This document shows, piece by piece, positions 11,472 to 22,729 of a stretch of DNA of 64,000 bases. Every line of letters begins with the position of its first letter. Within the stretch, counting starts at the first letter, position 1. This stretch comes from Pseudisothecium myosuroides (Eukaryota; Streptophyta; Bryopsida; Hypnales; Lembophyllaceae). The stretch covers positions 7,504,501 to 7,568,500 of the forward strand of contig OX637288.1 of assembly GCA_951799445.1 (NCBI GenBank), written 5' to 3'. The notes beneath the pieces were generated by a model that did not search any database, was not told the DNA's origin, and saw nothing but the letters and a program-made list of their open reading frames with translations. Position numbers and translations under genes: made by a program.

Positions 11472-12191
11472 TCATTCAGTATCAGAAAGCGTCTTCAGTC
11501 TGCGCTTCGGTGTCGTTTTCTGCCGACAGAATTCACAACATAAACCTTTGGACATAGCCTCAGTTATGCAGCGCTGCACCACTTTGGGATCGCGTTGCAT
11601 CTCCAGTACAGTACCTGCTGATTTCATGACCGTCTCGATGTTCTTCATAACATACGACAGGCAAACCTCAGAAAAAGCATGTCCAGATAGCAACGTTGAA
11701 TCCTCCCACATGTGGTAGAAATCCCAACAATTCGCAGGGGTCAAATGCCTCAGCAGACCAGCTCTTAGAACCGCATTCAGTCTACCCTCCACCTGGAACT
11801 TGTGAGTAGCATCAAATAAGGCAGTGAAGTGCTTATCCACAGCAGCGTTGAACTCTGGCATAGCTCTTGTTTTTTCATTTGTGATGTAAAGCAAAACCAA
11901 AAACAGTCGCAAACTCCCAATGGCCATGTCAGGCAAGCTCACACTGGAGGGGGTCTGCAGCGCCTTCATCTCATGTTGGAACATTTCTCGAAATACGAAC
12001 GACGCTGTGGCCAACACATTCCGGTGTGCTTTCACCGTGCCCCCTTTTGCTTGAAAGGTGATGTCTGCATGCAGACCTTCTGCCAGCATGTCCAGGAGCA
12101 CAGAATCAGAGCATTTCTTCTGAATTGCTTCCATCGATGCTTCAGACTCAATTGTCAAGAACTTTTGGATGTCAATGTTTGAGTAAGCCAT
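11472..12191 (-). CDS. BTB/POZ domain protein, copy A
   Basis: A 239-residue protein from an unbroken single coding exon. Residues about 34-105 fit a BTB/POZ fold (HADITF, VKAHRNVLATAS, VFREMF, SLRLFLVLLYI). Residues about 121-215 resemble the BACK-like helical part (HFTALFDATHKFQVEGRL, LTPANCWDFY). The C terminus has CCEFC at 218-222 and a basic patch, TPKRR. BTB proteins often act as substrate adaptors for cullin-3 ubiquitin ligases or as dimerisation modules; no substrate domain is present, so the role is open. An acceptor TTGCAG at 12205 lies 13 bases before the ATG, so the coding exon follows a 5' UTR intron. This is the only one of four copies that keeps both an intact frame and the ancestral promoter. 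Confidence 0.85.
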   Translation of the reverse strand: MAYSNIDIQKFLTIESEASMEAIQKKCSDSVLLDMLAEGLHADITFQAKGGTVKAHRNVLATASFVFREMFQHEMKALQTPSSVSLPDMAIGSLRLFLVLLYITNEKTRAMPEFNAAVDKHFTALFDATHKFQVEGRLNAVLRAGLLRHLTPANCWDFYHMWEDSTLLSGHAFSEVCLSYVMKNIETVMKSAGTVLEMQRDPKVVQRCITEAMSKGLCCEFCRQKTTPKRRLKTLSDTE

Positions 12192-12204
12192 GCCTCACTA
12201 TATC

Positions 12205-12852
12205 CTGCAAGAACAAGAATTGGAGACATCATGAGTTTCAAACACCTAGGGAAGTTGTAAACCGTAGTTTTCTTGACTAGATTAAAACATGACTCTCTAG
12301 ATATGTACAGTGCCCTACCAAAAAATTTTGCGGCAATTCTTTAGGTGGATAAGAGAGTAGCCTCAACGATTTTTGGTAGGGCATTGTACAGTGCAGTGGA
12401 GGATAGAGAACACTGATTATTGAATTAATCCTGTTTCCTATATGAGCATCTCATCTATACATACACTTTGTTGGCTTTCAATTAACAAGTCGTGTGAGCG
12501 TGACTTCTCTACTGTAGATGTCCATGGCCGTTGATCCTTGAAATGGACTTGTATACTGTCTCTTTTGCAATGGTCGACAACCTCCCACTTTAAGTGATTG
12601 CACATGAAATTATTTTCTAAAAATGAAAATTTCACTAGCACCAAGATTGGTTGAACAAATTTGAATTTTGCACCCAAAGATCTCTCCACCGTACTATACT
12701 AATCTCCCAGAAATTAAATCATACTTCTACATATGCTGAAATGCTTAAAGTGACACAAGTAGTATTTTGTACCTGACATCCTTCATGTTCATATATTAGT
12801 ACTTCAACTTGAATTTTTAACATGCTTAGTCAATGAATAGTTGTAAACTTAC
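12205..12852 (-). other. 5' UTR intron of BTB copy A
   Basis: On the minus strand a GTAAGT donor at 12852 follows CTTCAA, and a TTGCAG acceptor ends at 12205. The same donor region is GTATGT in copy C and damaged in copy B, and the acceptor is kept in all four copies. A 79-bp MITE sits inside this intron only in copy A. The first exon (about 12903-12853) would be non-coding. Confidence 0.6.
12308..12386. mobile_element. 79-bp Tc1/mariner-type micro-MITE
   Basis: The inverted ends are CAGTGCCCTACCAAAAA and TTTTTGGTAGGGCATTG, with TA on both sides (12306-12307, 12387-12388). The matching place in copy C (near 42027) lacks it: 'atatgTActgtgcag'. A CAGT start plus TA duplication fits Tc1/mariner. 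Confidence 0.75.
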
Positions 12853-13440
12853 TTGAAGCAAGTTGCCAACGGAATTGGACCTAGAATTTGGAGAACTGAA
12901 AGGATGCTGACCTCAATGCACAACAGGAACTTTTATATTTGTAAGCGGACAGGACCTCACTTCGCGTATTCACGCTCAAGTTTCCTGCAATGCAATACCC
13001 CATCTCCTCGCATTAGCTTAAACACGGAAGAACTACAAACGCAATATGAAGAATTACAACACATCAAATGTATAAGCACAACCCGTTTTCAAACAGAAAT
13101 CAGTGATGAATCACACTGAGTATGACAAGCACAATGGTCTGCTTTTACACTTCAATTCCAAACAAAACCTAATTCTCCAAACAAAAGCAAATGAAATTCT
13201 GATGTATGAGTTTGAAGCTTCCAAACCTGTGCTGCAAACACTAGCATACAGCAACCGCCCGCTCGAGCAATGCAAACTTAAAAATCACGAAACAATGAGC
13301 TATATGCAAAGAACTATGTGTGTGAAGGAGCACCACTGGAATAACGGCTACATCAAACTGCAGTAGCTTCTGGCTGAAGCTTTGTTGGGGCCCTGCAGTG
13401 CTCCTTGGGAAGATCCCAAATCAACCTTAACTGCAATCCC
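12400..13440. repeat. BTB unit A, 5' flank and promoter region
   Basis: This region is duplicated at 22860-23780 (B), 42040-43020 (C), in old form at 47750-49130, and in part at 28390-28745 and 63712-64000. Short open frames inside are not conserved between copies, so it is read as intron, leader and promoter sequence. Confidence 0.7.
12931..12940 (-). promoter_or_regulatory. Probable TATA box of BTB copy A
   Basis: Minus-strand AAATATAAAA lies about 35 bases upstream of a block conserved in copies A, B and C that would be exon 1 ('tgcattgaggt.agcat.c'). Copy B has TATATATTAA at the same place; copy C has a degraded version; copy D lacks the region. Confidence 0.45.
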
Positions 13441-13679
13441 AATGCAAAGTGTCAATGGTTTTACACTTATATACATTAAATAGAGGTTTTAAGGGGACAT
13501 CCTAATGTATGGAGATACTTTATCAAGTTGTTGTCCTATCTAATAGTTAGATATGGTGTTACTAGAATACATATTTTTCTAAATTACAAATACAGAAGTA
13601 TATGAAGTAGTTGACCAAGCCGGAATTGTATTAATTCTAATTCAAGGCATGATTTGGAAGAATGAAGTCATAGATTTAA

Positions 13680-14581
13680 CCCCTAAAGGCCCAAGGCCTT
13701 TTTTCTGCCAAAAAACACTCAAGACTGCCATTTCTATAGCAAAAAGTACAAAAAAATTAAATTTTTTTTCCAGATCTAACCGTAGGATCTTACACCTAAT
13801 TGGTAAGAGAATGTGTGGAAAAAATTTCAGAATTTTTGACCGCACAGATTGCAAGATATCTGCATTTAAAGTGGAAAAAACAAGTTTTTCAGCACATTGC
13901 GGGACCAGATTTTTTGACTTTAAACATTTTTAACTTAAAATTTTTGCACTACAGCGTTTTGAGCTTTAAATCTTTATAGTAGAAAATTGAGTTGAGAGTC
14001 TAGGAAAAAAAAATTCAAAAAAACTTAATTATCATTCTTAAAAAAATTGTTAAGTAGAAATAGGTACAAGATAGAAGGAAAATCTAAAATATTCATATAT
14101 TTTAGATGGAATTAAAATGCACTAATCCCAATGGTGAGATTATTCTAGCAAGTAAACTAAACCATTCCAAAAAAAAAATTGAAAAATTACAAAAATAGCA
14201 TTCTGAAATGAATCCTACAAGTTATTTTTTTCAAGAAGATGCTCTAATTGCCCGAAAAACAAGAATGTCCATAACTTCCTCATAACAAATCCAAATGAAA
14301 TGAATCAAAGCTTTCCAGATAGACAAAAATATAATCTATGAGAAAAAAAAAATTTAATTTAAAATTTTGCAAATTTTTTTTGTTGCCCCTCGTCCCCACG
14401 CATTCCAAGAAATAACATAACTTCTCGCTCAAAGGTCCGATTTCAATTTTTTTTTCTGCCACGTACTTCTTTCAATTCTTCATGTTCACAAAAAGTTTCA
14501 AAAAAATCAGGAGAAAATTTCAGCAAAGGTATATGCCCGAAAACGCATTTGTCCCCCGAAGGGACAATGGGCTTTTAGGGG
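13680..14581. mobile_element. Non-autonomous piggyBac-like element P3
   Basis: TTAA at 13676-13679 and 14582-14585. The 902-bp body begins CCCCTAAAGGCCCA and ends TGGGCTTTTAGGGG. It is closely related to neighbour P4 in the same orientation. It contains TAACCGTAGGATCTTACA near 13780. Apparent frames inside are AT-rich chance frames. Confidence 0.8.
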
Positions 14582-14761
14582 TTAAAGATCAATTTTTTTG
14601 GTTAGAAATCACCATGTCAAGAGAACCTTATTCAAATCCATTCTAACAAATTTTACTCAAAAAATGATAATATTTTTCTTGTAATCAAATTTAGAAGGGA
14701 TTTTGAAATTTTCCATTCAAAATTTATAAAAATAATATTGGTGATTGGTAAACCTAGTTAA

Positions 14762-15660
14762 CCCCTAAAGGACCAAGGCCTTTTTTCTGCCAAAAAACAC
14801 TCAAAACTGCCATTTCTATAGCAAAGAGTAAAAAAGATTGAAAATTATTTTTTTTGCACATCTAACCATAGGATCTTACACATAACTAGTATGAGAGTGT
14901 GTGGAAAAAATAGCAAAAATTTTGACCACACAGATTGCAAGATATCTGCATTTAAAGTGAAAAAAACAAGTTTTTTAGCACATTGCAAGACTAGATTTTT
15001 TGACTTTGAATATTTTTAACTTTGAATTTTCGCACTACAAAGATTTGAGCTTTAAAAATTTCTAGTAGAGAATCGAGTTGAGAGTCTAGGGGGAAAAAAA
15101 AGTATGAAAATTAAGTTTTTTTGGCTTCTTTTTAAGTTGAAGTAGGTACAAGATAGAAGGAAAATCTAAAATATCAATCTATTAGATAGAACTAAAATGC
15201 ACTAATCTCAATGGTGAGATTGTTCTAGCAAGCAAACTAAAATATGTGAAACTTTTTTTTTTGAAAAATTGCAAAAATTGCATTCAAAAATTAATTATAC
15301 AAGTTATTTTTTCAAGAAGATGCTCTAATTGCCCAAAAAACAAGATTGTCTATAACTTTCTCATAACAAATCCAAATGGAATTAATCAAAGAAATAAAAT
15401 ATAATCTACAAGAAAAAAAAAATTTAAGAAAAATTAAAGTTTTTGAGTTTTTTTTTTATGTCCCCTGTCCCTTGTTTTAAGCTTATTCGAGCATCACTTT
15501 TGTTCCTGGGCACCGATTGGAAAGAAAATTACATTCCCACAAAACTAATCAATTTTCCTATATTCAAAAAATGTTTCAAAAAATCAAGACAAAAATTCAG
15601 CCCGTAGGTACCTGTCCAAAATCCCATTTGTCCCTCGAAGGGACAATGGTCCTTTAGGAG
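14762..15660. mobile_element. Non-autonomous piggyBac-like element P4
   Basis: TTAA at 14758-14761 and 15661-15664. The 899-bp body begins CCCCTAAAGGACCA and ends TGGTCCTTTAGGAG, one base off the perfect terminus. It is a sister copy of P3 and lies 176 bp from it. Confidence 0.78.
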
Positions 15661-15804
15661 TTAATTATACAAATAAAATCTACAATTCAAAATCATCAAT
15701 TTTTATTTGAATATCAATTCTAAAATATTCTTCCAAATAGTACTTTATATGATGATTTTTTTTTTGATTGCCAATTTTGGAGAATACTCTGTACATTAAG
15801 GGGT

Positions 15805-16440
15805 TAACAAAAATCCATCACAACTAGATTCTTGCCTAGGATGAAGTTAGACGTTAATTTTGTAGATGTACAAGTTTTAAACATTAGAATTTTATGTCAA
15901 TTTATGGTACACCTATCACTAGCACTTAAAATATTCATAATTTATTCTTATGTTGTCCAAATAATGTATCACAAATTGTGTTGAAATTCCTTTTCGTTTA
16001 ATAGCAACTATGCTTTGTTGCAATTTGTGACAATTAAAAGTGCACATACCTTTGTAGTTCATACATGTTCATCACATTGGTTTTGTGACATCTTGTTGAT
16101 GATTCTAGCGCTTGAGAGTTGCTTTTCTTTTTGTTCTATGCCAAATGTTTTTTTCTACCTTAGTAGATGTGTAGATTGAATGTAAAGGAATTGACGATCC
16201 CTTATGTCAATGTTGTTGTAGGATTGTTTCAAATTTGTTCCAACCTTTCATTAATATGTTTCAAAAACAATGAGTTCGTTTGGTGGTTATGCCAATATTT
16301 TTAGAGTGTAACAACTTGGATTGGAAGAGGATTGCAAACAAATTCCCTTTTCTTTTTGTCTACAATATGGTGCACTTTTGTTTTTGTGCATAACAAATAA
16401 ATTTTAAATACTTGAGAATGCCTTACATCAAAAAACTGTT
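15805..16440. repeat. Spacer of the BTB unit, copy 1
   Basis: It matches 25090-25790 along its length (shared words 'gtccaaataatgtatcac', 'gcaatttgtgacaatta', 'ttttttctaccttagtag'). Its left edge is the odd string TTAAGGGGTTAA at 15796-15807. No gene seen. Confidence 0.6.
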
Positions 16441-16459
16441 ATATAATTTCATATGAAAA

Positions 16460-17575
16460 TCGTGTATCACTTAGCTAACACCACTTCCAACGCCAAACTT
16501 GTACAAATATACCTTAAGACCCTCTACAATGCTACCTCTACTTTCAACAAATGGGATTTTGGAAATCAAAACTTTTGCTTGTTCTATTCCTCAGTGAATG
16601 AAGTAAAATAAATGCAGTTCTTATAATTTATATTTATACTTCCTTAGAGTCCATTCAATAGCTACACAAATTTATCCTATTAGTGTGTATTATATTCTAA
16701 GAAATTAGACATAGGATAATAATTTTCTACAAGAGAGAATTTTTTCTTATTACATATGTACTTGAGTGCTATCCATGTTAAAGAATCATTACAAGTATCA
16801 TTGATAAAAACATTTCTCCCTTATAAAATGTTACAACCATATGTAAATTCATTTTGAAGCATACCCTATTACAACAAATTGTGTGTAGAGGGCTATAGTA
16901 GGAAAATTGCCATGATACAATAAAGTCCACACAATCAGTATTTTAGAAGGTTCAAACTTTGAAGTTACAATTCTAGTTGTTGTAAGCTTATATGCTCCCT
17001 TCTACTCTATGTATTGTACATTACAGGGTACCGTGGTCTGTTGATTTGCATTACAAACTTCAATGTGACAAACTGTAAGTTAGATTGTTGATGTTTCATG
17101 CACTTAATATACATCACAAAGTTTAAACCCTACGGTTTGTCAACAATTATCATGTGGTTATCGTTGTTTCATGGGTTCGCACGTTAATTACAATTTATCA
17201 CATCATTACGATGCATTACTTTGCATCGTTACAATGGAGTTGCAAGTAATGCATTGTAACAATGCGAAAACAATGCAAAGTAATGCATTGTAATGATGTG
17301 ATAAATTGTAATTAACGTACAAACCCATGAAACAACGATAACCACACGATAATTGTTGACAAACCATAGGGTCTAAACTTTGTGATGTATACCCGGGCTT
17401 AAACAAGTTTGTAGAATTGCTTTCAACTTTGTATCTAGTTGCAATTAGCAAGTTCTTATAGTATCTAATCCTTTATAAATGTGGAGTTTTATTTGTTTTT
17501 TGAAGTGTTTAATAGTCTCCTAATTGCAGAAATTGGGAATAGACATCCTCAAGTGGATGATTCAAAAATACCACT
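16460..17575. repeat. Duplicated BTB 3' flank without a BTB gene
   Basis: This copy parallels 10600-11454 but diverges immediately after 'tggatgattcaaaaatac', about 15 bases before the position where the BTB stop codon would lie. It carries a 276-bp palindromic MITE absent from the other copies. No gene. Confidence 0.75.
17112..17387. mobile_element. 276-bp palindromic MITE with TA duplication
   Basis: Almost the whole element is an inverted repeat. Ends are CATCACAAAGTTTAAACCCTA and the reverse complement of CATCACAAAGTTTAGACCCTA; the arms continue through GACAA.AATTATC and beyond to a small loop near 17235. TA flanks both ends (17110-17111, 17388-17389). The sister site at 11262-11278 reads 'cttaataaatacccggg', matching the flanks without the insert. 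It would form a strong hairpin if transcribed. Confidence 0.85.
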
Positions 17576-20300
17576 TGAAGGTCTTTTTATACAACAGTAG
17601 AAAAGTGCAGTGGTCAAGAATTGTAGGGGAATGGAGCAATATGATTGAAGCAAATTTTGTTCTTCACCGGATTGGGTTTACACTACGGCCAAGACTTGTC
17701 TCGTAGAGAACTTCAAGCATGACTAAAAAAATTAATGGTTGAGTTTTGTGGCAACATGTTTTGCAAGGGGAGTTCTACAAAGTTCAAGTTTCTTGGGTGG
17801 CCTCAACCGCCCGGACAAGAAACTTGACCTCTAGAGAACTCCAACTTCATTAATATTTGATTTTCCTTCAACCCTTTTCTCTCAATTTTTCCATCACTTC
17901 CTATCTTGGTTTCTATTGTCCACAAATCATTATACCAGTTTTCCAAGTCCATTGTTTTGGTACAACCAACTTCTAATTGGAAACTTGGACCAAGAGAACG
18001 ACTTCATTTTTTGTGAACAAAAGTGAAAAGTGTTGAATGTGGCATAATTTTTGTCAATCATAACAAACTTTCAAGTAATGAAATAAAAATTGTACTTTTT
18101 CAAGTAGTCAAAGCTAAGTGTTTCCTGGGGAGATCATTCCTCGTAATTTAAGGTATACACCTGAGTTAAGAGGATATTTGGTGTAGGGCTATTTACCTTG
18201 ATTATTGTATTTAAGATGACCGTATTTTTACATAAAAATCTACAAAGGGTATATTTCCAATATCCTATGGATTTATAAATTCATTCATGCAATTTTTTAA
18301 GTGGGGCTATCTCTTATATAAATTTAAGTGTACAATTGATTAGCTTAAAAGACCAATTGTCCATTGAATGATCAATTGAAAATCTGGATAGGATCCTATG
18401 AAATCAATTTTCGTCGGATGTTCACAAAATTTTGATACAAGGGGTGAACATATTTTCCCTTAGTGAGAATATACTTTTTGCTAATTGGGTACTCGAATCA
18501 ATTGCCTTGAATTTTTTTAGCAGCTTGAACAATTTGGGCATCTTTTGGGCACTTTTTGCAAAAATGCTCATCAACTTTTGAAATTTGGCATGTATGTAAC
18601 TAATAAAATATGGCATACAAGTGTCCAAAAAAACTTAGTTCTCAAATCACATACTAAGAGGAGTCAAATTTCATTAGCTATGTTGGGGTGACTTCAAGAA
18701 AAAACATTTTCTTCTTACTTCAAGCCCTATTATCTTGCAAGATGTGAAATCAAAGTTCTCGAGAATTTCACGCATATTCCAAATGTTTGTCTCTAATTTT
18801 TATCGTTTGAATTTCAAACAATTTTTTTTTGATTGCACAAGAAATCATCAAAAAATGACTAATGTATTGCCGATGCACTTAACCTCCTTACATTGCACGT
18901 TGATTTAGAATAAGCTAAACTCTACATTTGCTTTAAAAAAATTTCATGGATAAACCTAATATCATATACGTATGAGTGGCTAAAATCATCATTTTTATGT
19001 AGAGCAAAAATTTTACTCCAAGAAGGATTGAAGTTTCTTGATATCTAAAATTTGAGATGGTTAGATACCACATTTGCATTGTTTTTGCATGAATAAAAAA
19101 AAGTTTTTTTTCTAACTTCAAATGTTATAATCTTTCAATCCACGTGGTCAAATGGGCTGAAATTTTTTCCATACATTGCCTTATTTGATTAATACACTTT
19201 TGTATGGTTGATTTTTAAATAAAAGTTAACTAATTAAATTTAGATAATGCATCAAAAATGGGTAGTTTGGGACTTTTCCTCTTTCAAAACACCCTTCGGC
19301 CTTTAGGGACTAATAACAGATTTACTATTGAACAATTTAAAATCCCCATAGAAACTATTCCATAAACATTTTATTCAATGTGAGTGTGTAACAATTATGG
19401 CTTCAATGAATGAAATTAAATAGACTATAAAGTAACTTTATTCTCATAGCTTACAATTTTTAGTTTGTTGAACCCACTAAGATAAACCTTTGGGCTATTT
19501 GTACAATGTGACAATTTTTGCCACTTGTGGTCAATGCCTTACATTTACATTTCATTTTTTTGATATATATACTACTAATATCGTGACACAATTTCAATCA
19601 ACCATCCTTCATTGTAGATTTTCTTGGCAATGTCCATTTTATTATCCACATGCAATTATCTGTCTATATCTATACTCATTGTACTATGAAAAATTCGCAC
19701 GGCCTATATACGTCAAGGCTAACTTATTAATAAAAATTCCTACTACATGATGTTTTTTATATACCTTAATTTATATATAATAGAGTATGTAGCATTTCAT
19801 GGACCCTATAGTAGCCCTAAATATTATATAAATTTTTTTTGTTTTGAAAATTATGAACCCTATTTTTTAACTCATGTAGTTTTCTAAAAAATCGACAGTG
19901 ATCTCCCCGGGAAGTGTTTCTAAATTAATTTAACAAAGATCATAAAAGATATTAGAAGCTTGATGTAAAATAGTTTCTTACCATCAATTTGAACATTTAA
20001 GAAAATGAGAATGTCAAAAAGATTGTACTGGGTCTCATACTATAGCACATGTAGGTTTGGTAAAAATGCCTTCTAGCATTTGGCAAATAAAGCCCATTTA
20101 ATTTGAAATAAATTTAGGAAAAATAAGTAAAATCTTAGAACTAATTAAATCATAAATGTTTTCAAAATAAGTAGATTTCAAGGGGAGTCAAGCGGTACAT
20201 TGTTATTTATTGCAAATGGACATTGGATGAAGGAGAAACAAACCCCAAAGTTGCATCCATCAAAATGCACTTTGACAAACTAAACTTAAACTTTGTGTAT
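17576..20300. other. AT-rich stretch, no gene supported
   Basis: No domain-bearing frame is visible. Near 18940-19305 the sequence resembles a decayed member of the CCCCTAA family (see separate entry). The rest is unassigned. Confidence 0.4.
18940..19305. mobile_element. Decayed piggyBac-like remnant
   Basis: The right edge GGCCTTTAGGGACTAAT resembles the terminus GG(C/A)CCTTTAGGGGTTAA of P2-P4. The interior 'aatc.ttcaatccacgtgg' and 'ttttttccacat'-like words resemble the P5 interior. No left terminus could be found. Confidence 0.35.
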
Positions 20301-20304
20301 TTAA

Positions 20305-21237
20305 CCCCTAAAGGACCAAACACCATTTTTTGGCAACATAGCGATTTTGGGCAGCTCACTACGAATGGAAGTTTTATTATTTTTCTTTGAAATTTTCACA
20401 TGAGATGTGCCCAATGTGTAGCTTCAAGGCCCAACAATTTTCATAACTTTTGACTACATGATTAAAAAGTTATTGCATGATATGTGATTTTCCATGTTCG
20501 GCGGGCAGCCCGGGCAGCTGAAAAAATTTCTTTAAAAATCACTTTTTTGAAAAATTAAAATTTGAAATTGGTTCTTTAGATTTATATATACATGGGAAGC
20601 TTTAAATCATTCCATTTGGATTAATGAGTCAAAAGTTATGAGGATTCTTAATTTGAGTGTAGTAATGGAATCTCTACTGTAAAATAAACTTTGAAGTCCT
20701 TTATTTAACTCAATTTTCAATATTTTGAAAAAAAATAAAAACCCTGGGTGTAGATTGTTTATTACAACATTACAACCGTTGGGATTGGCATTTTTCAATT
20801 CTATAACGAAATTCTTGACAATTTAGTATTTTGAGTCAATCTCTACCTCTTTCTACTTACTATTTTTTTCCTATATGTTGAAAAATTCCAAATGATCTGA
20901 AAATTCTCAAGCATGTAGACAACTTGACTTGAAAAATGAATCCAAAGAGTAACCACCATTTTGGACATTTTTTCATACAAATGTGACCTTGTGAAGGGCA
21001 GCTGCCCATTTTTTTGCAGGGACTAAAAAAGGGTTTTTGTCAACTCAAACGCTAATATCTTGCAATCCACATGGTGGAAAATTCTGAATTTTTTTCCACA
21101 TCTTCTTAAACCAGTGTACTACAAGATCCTACGGTTACATGTGTTCAAAAATGTTTTTTTCTAAAATTTGGTACTTGTATTAGAAATGGCAGTTTTGGAG
21201 CGGTTTTGGTGAAAACATAGTCAAAAACCTTGAGGGG
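20305..21237. mobile_element. Non-autonomous piggyBac-like element P5
   Basis: TTAA at 20301-20304 and 21238-21241. The 933-bp body begins CCCCTAAAGGACC and ends CCTTGAGGGG. It is the reverse-complement counterpart of P2, including the core word near 21125-21142. Non-coding. Confidence 0.8.
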
Positions 21238-21241
21238 TTAA

Positions 21242-21609
21242 ATGATTCCCCCAAATTCAATATGTATTGGATTGATACAAAAATTTACCACACAAATAAG
21301 ACAAGTAGACGCATTTTTTCCAACAATTTTTATTGAAGTTAGGCATTGGATGCAAAAGTTACAGCTTCTCAAAGCTCATTACAACCCCCAATTAAGTTTA
21401 CTAAAGACTAGGAGGGGATACGGTTCCTATTGTGGCTCTAGGGCCAAAACTATCTTGTTGGTGAAGTTCACCAGTGGACTTGAATTTGTAAAGTTGGCCA
21501 GAAGACTTCTCTAATTCGAGTTTACACTGCAATTAGGCAAGACTTGAGGCATTATTATTAATATTGTCTTTCCATGTTGTCCAACATTCCACCAGTTGCT
21601 TCAAATAGC
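21242..21609. other. Short unassigned stretch
   Basis: A 90-residue open frame runs through 21242-21514 (+) but shows no recognised motif and no copy elsewhere in the window. I do not support it as a gene. Confidence 0.35.
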
Positions 21610-21940
21610 TAAGGTAGGAAATCCTATAATGGAGCATTTAAGGGCTGGAACTGAATTTTGAAGAGGTGAAATATCTTGAAATTTTTTTCAGTCAATTTTC
21701 CTTGAAAAACAGATTGAACTGACATCTAGCCCAAGTCGTTTTATATTTTCTCATGCTTTTTTGAATTAGTTAAAAAAATTTGAAGTTGAAATGGCATAGG
21801 GCTCTAAAATGGTGTCCTAGCTAGAATGTACACAGTCTGTACATTGATGGAGGCTATGAAAAAATAACTTGTACAAACAATTTACATTTAAGTTAGGGCT
21901 CCATTTTAGAGCCCGCTCCATTTAAGGACCTCCTACCTTA
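21610..21940. mobile_element. MITE of the TAAGGTAGG family (copy M3)
   Basis: Ends are TAAGGTAGGAAATCC and GGACCTCCTACCTTA. The 331-bp body matches M5 (28852-29183) in reverse complement (shared 'aactgaattttg', 'tgacatct..cccaagtc'). Non-coding. Confidence 0.65.
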
Positions 21941-22001
21941 TGTCTTGACCAAAACTTCTTCACCTACGGGAGCACTTCTGCACCTTAGCATAAAGCGGCC
22001 C

Positions 22002-22724
22002 TTAGTAGTCGTCACTGTCAACAATCAGCTTTCTGTGCTTTACTGTTGTATTCTGCCGACAGAATTCACAACATAAACCTTTGGACATCGCCTCAGTTAT
22101 GCAGCGCTGCACCACATTGAGATCGCGTTGCATCTCCAGTACAATACTTGCTGATTTCATAACCTTCTCGCAGTTCTTCATAACATATGACAGGCAAACC
22201 TCAGGAAAAGCATGTCCAGATAGCAATGTCTAACCCTTGCATTTGAGGTAGAAATCTCAACAATTTGCAGGGGTCAAATGCCTCAGTAGACCAGATTTTA
22301 GAACCGCATTCAGTCTACCCTCAACCTGGAACTTGTGAGCAGCATCAAATAAGGGAGTGAAGTACTTGTCCACAGCAGCATTGAACAATGGCATTGCTCT
22401 TGTTTTTTCATTTGTGATGTAAAGCAAAACCAAAAACAGTAGCAAACTCTCCACGGGCATGTCAGGCAAGCTCACACTAGAGGGGGTCTGCAGCGCCTTC
22501 GTCTCATGTTGGAACATTTCTTAAAATACGGACGACGCCGTGGCCAACACACTTCGGTGTGCTTTGACTGTGCCCCCTTTTGCTTGGAAGGTGATGTCTG
22601 CATGCAAACCTTCTGCCAACATGTCCAAGAGCAGAGAATCGGAGCATTTCTTCTGAATTGCTGTCATTGATGCGTCAGACTTGTCTGTCAAGAACTTTTG
22701 GATGTCAATGTTTGAGTAAGCCAT
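22002..22724 (-). pseudogene. BTB/POZ pseudogene, copy B
   Basis: It aligns with copies A and D along its length in one reading frame, but three stops interrupt it. They are TAA at codon 68 (Arg CGA in A and D), TGA at the Trp of the PANCWDFY motif, and TAG at a Ser codon just before TLLSGHAF. No frameshift was found up to that point. The 3' end differs (residues after FCRQ diverge). The splice acceptor before the ATG is intact, while the 5' UTR donor region is damaged. Any product would stop after 67 residues, inside the BTB fold. Confidence 0.85.
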
Positions 22725-22729
22725 GCCTC

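Noticed and set aside
11829..12182. Plus-strand frame of 117 residues across BTB copy A
   Set aside because: It is the antisense shadow of the minus-strand BTB exon; the same shadow occurs in copy D.
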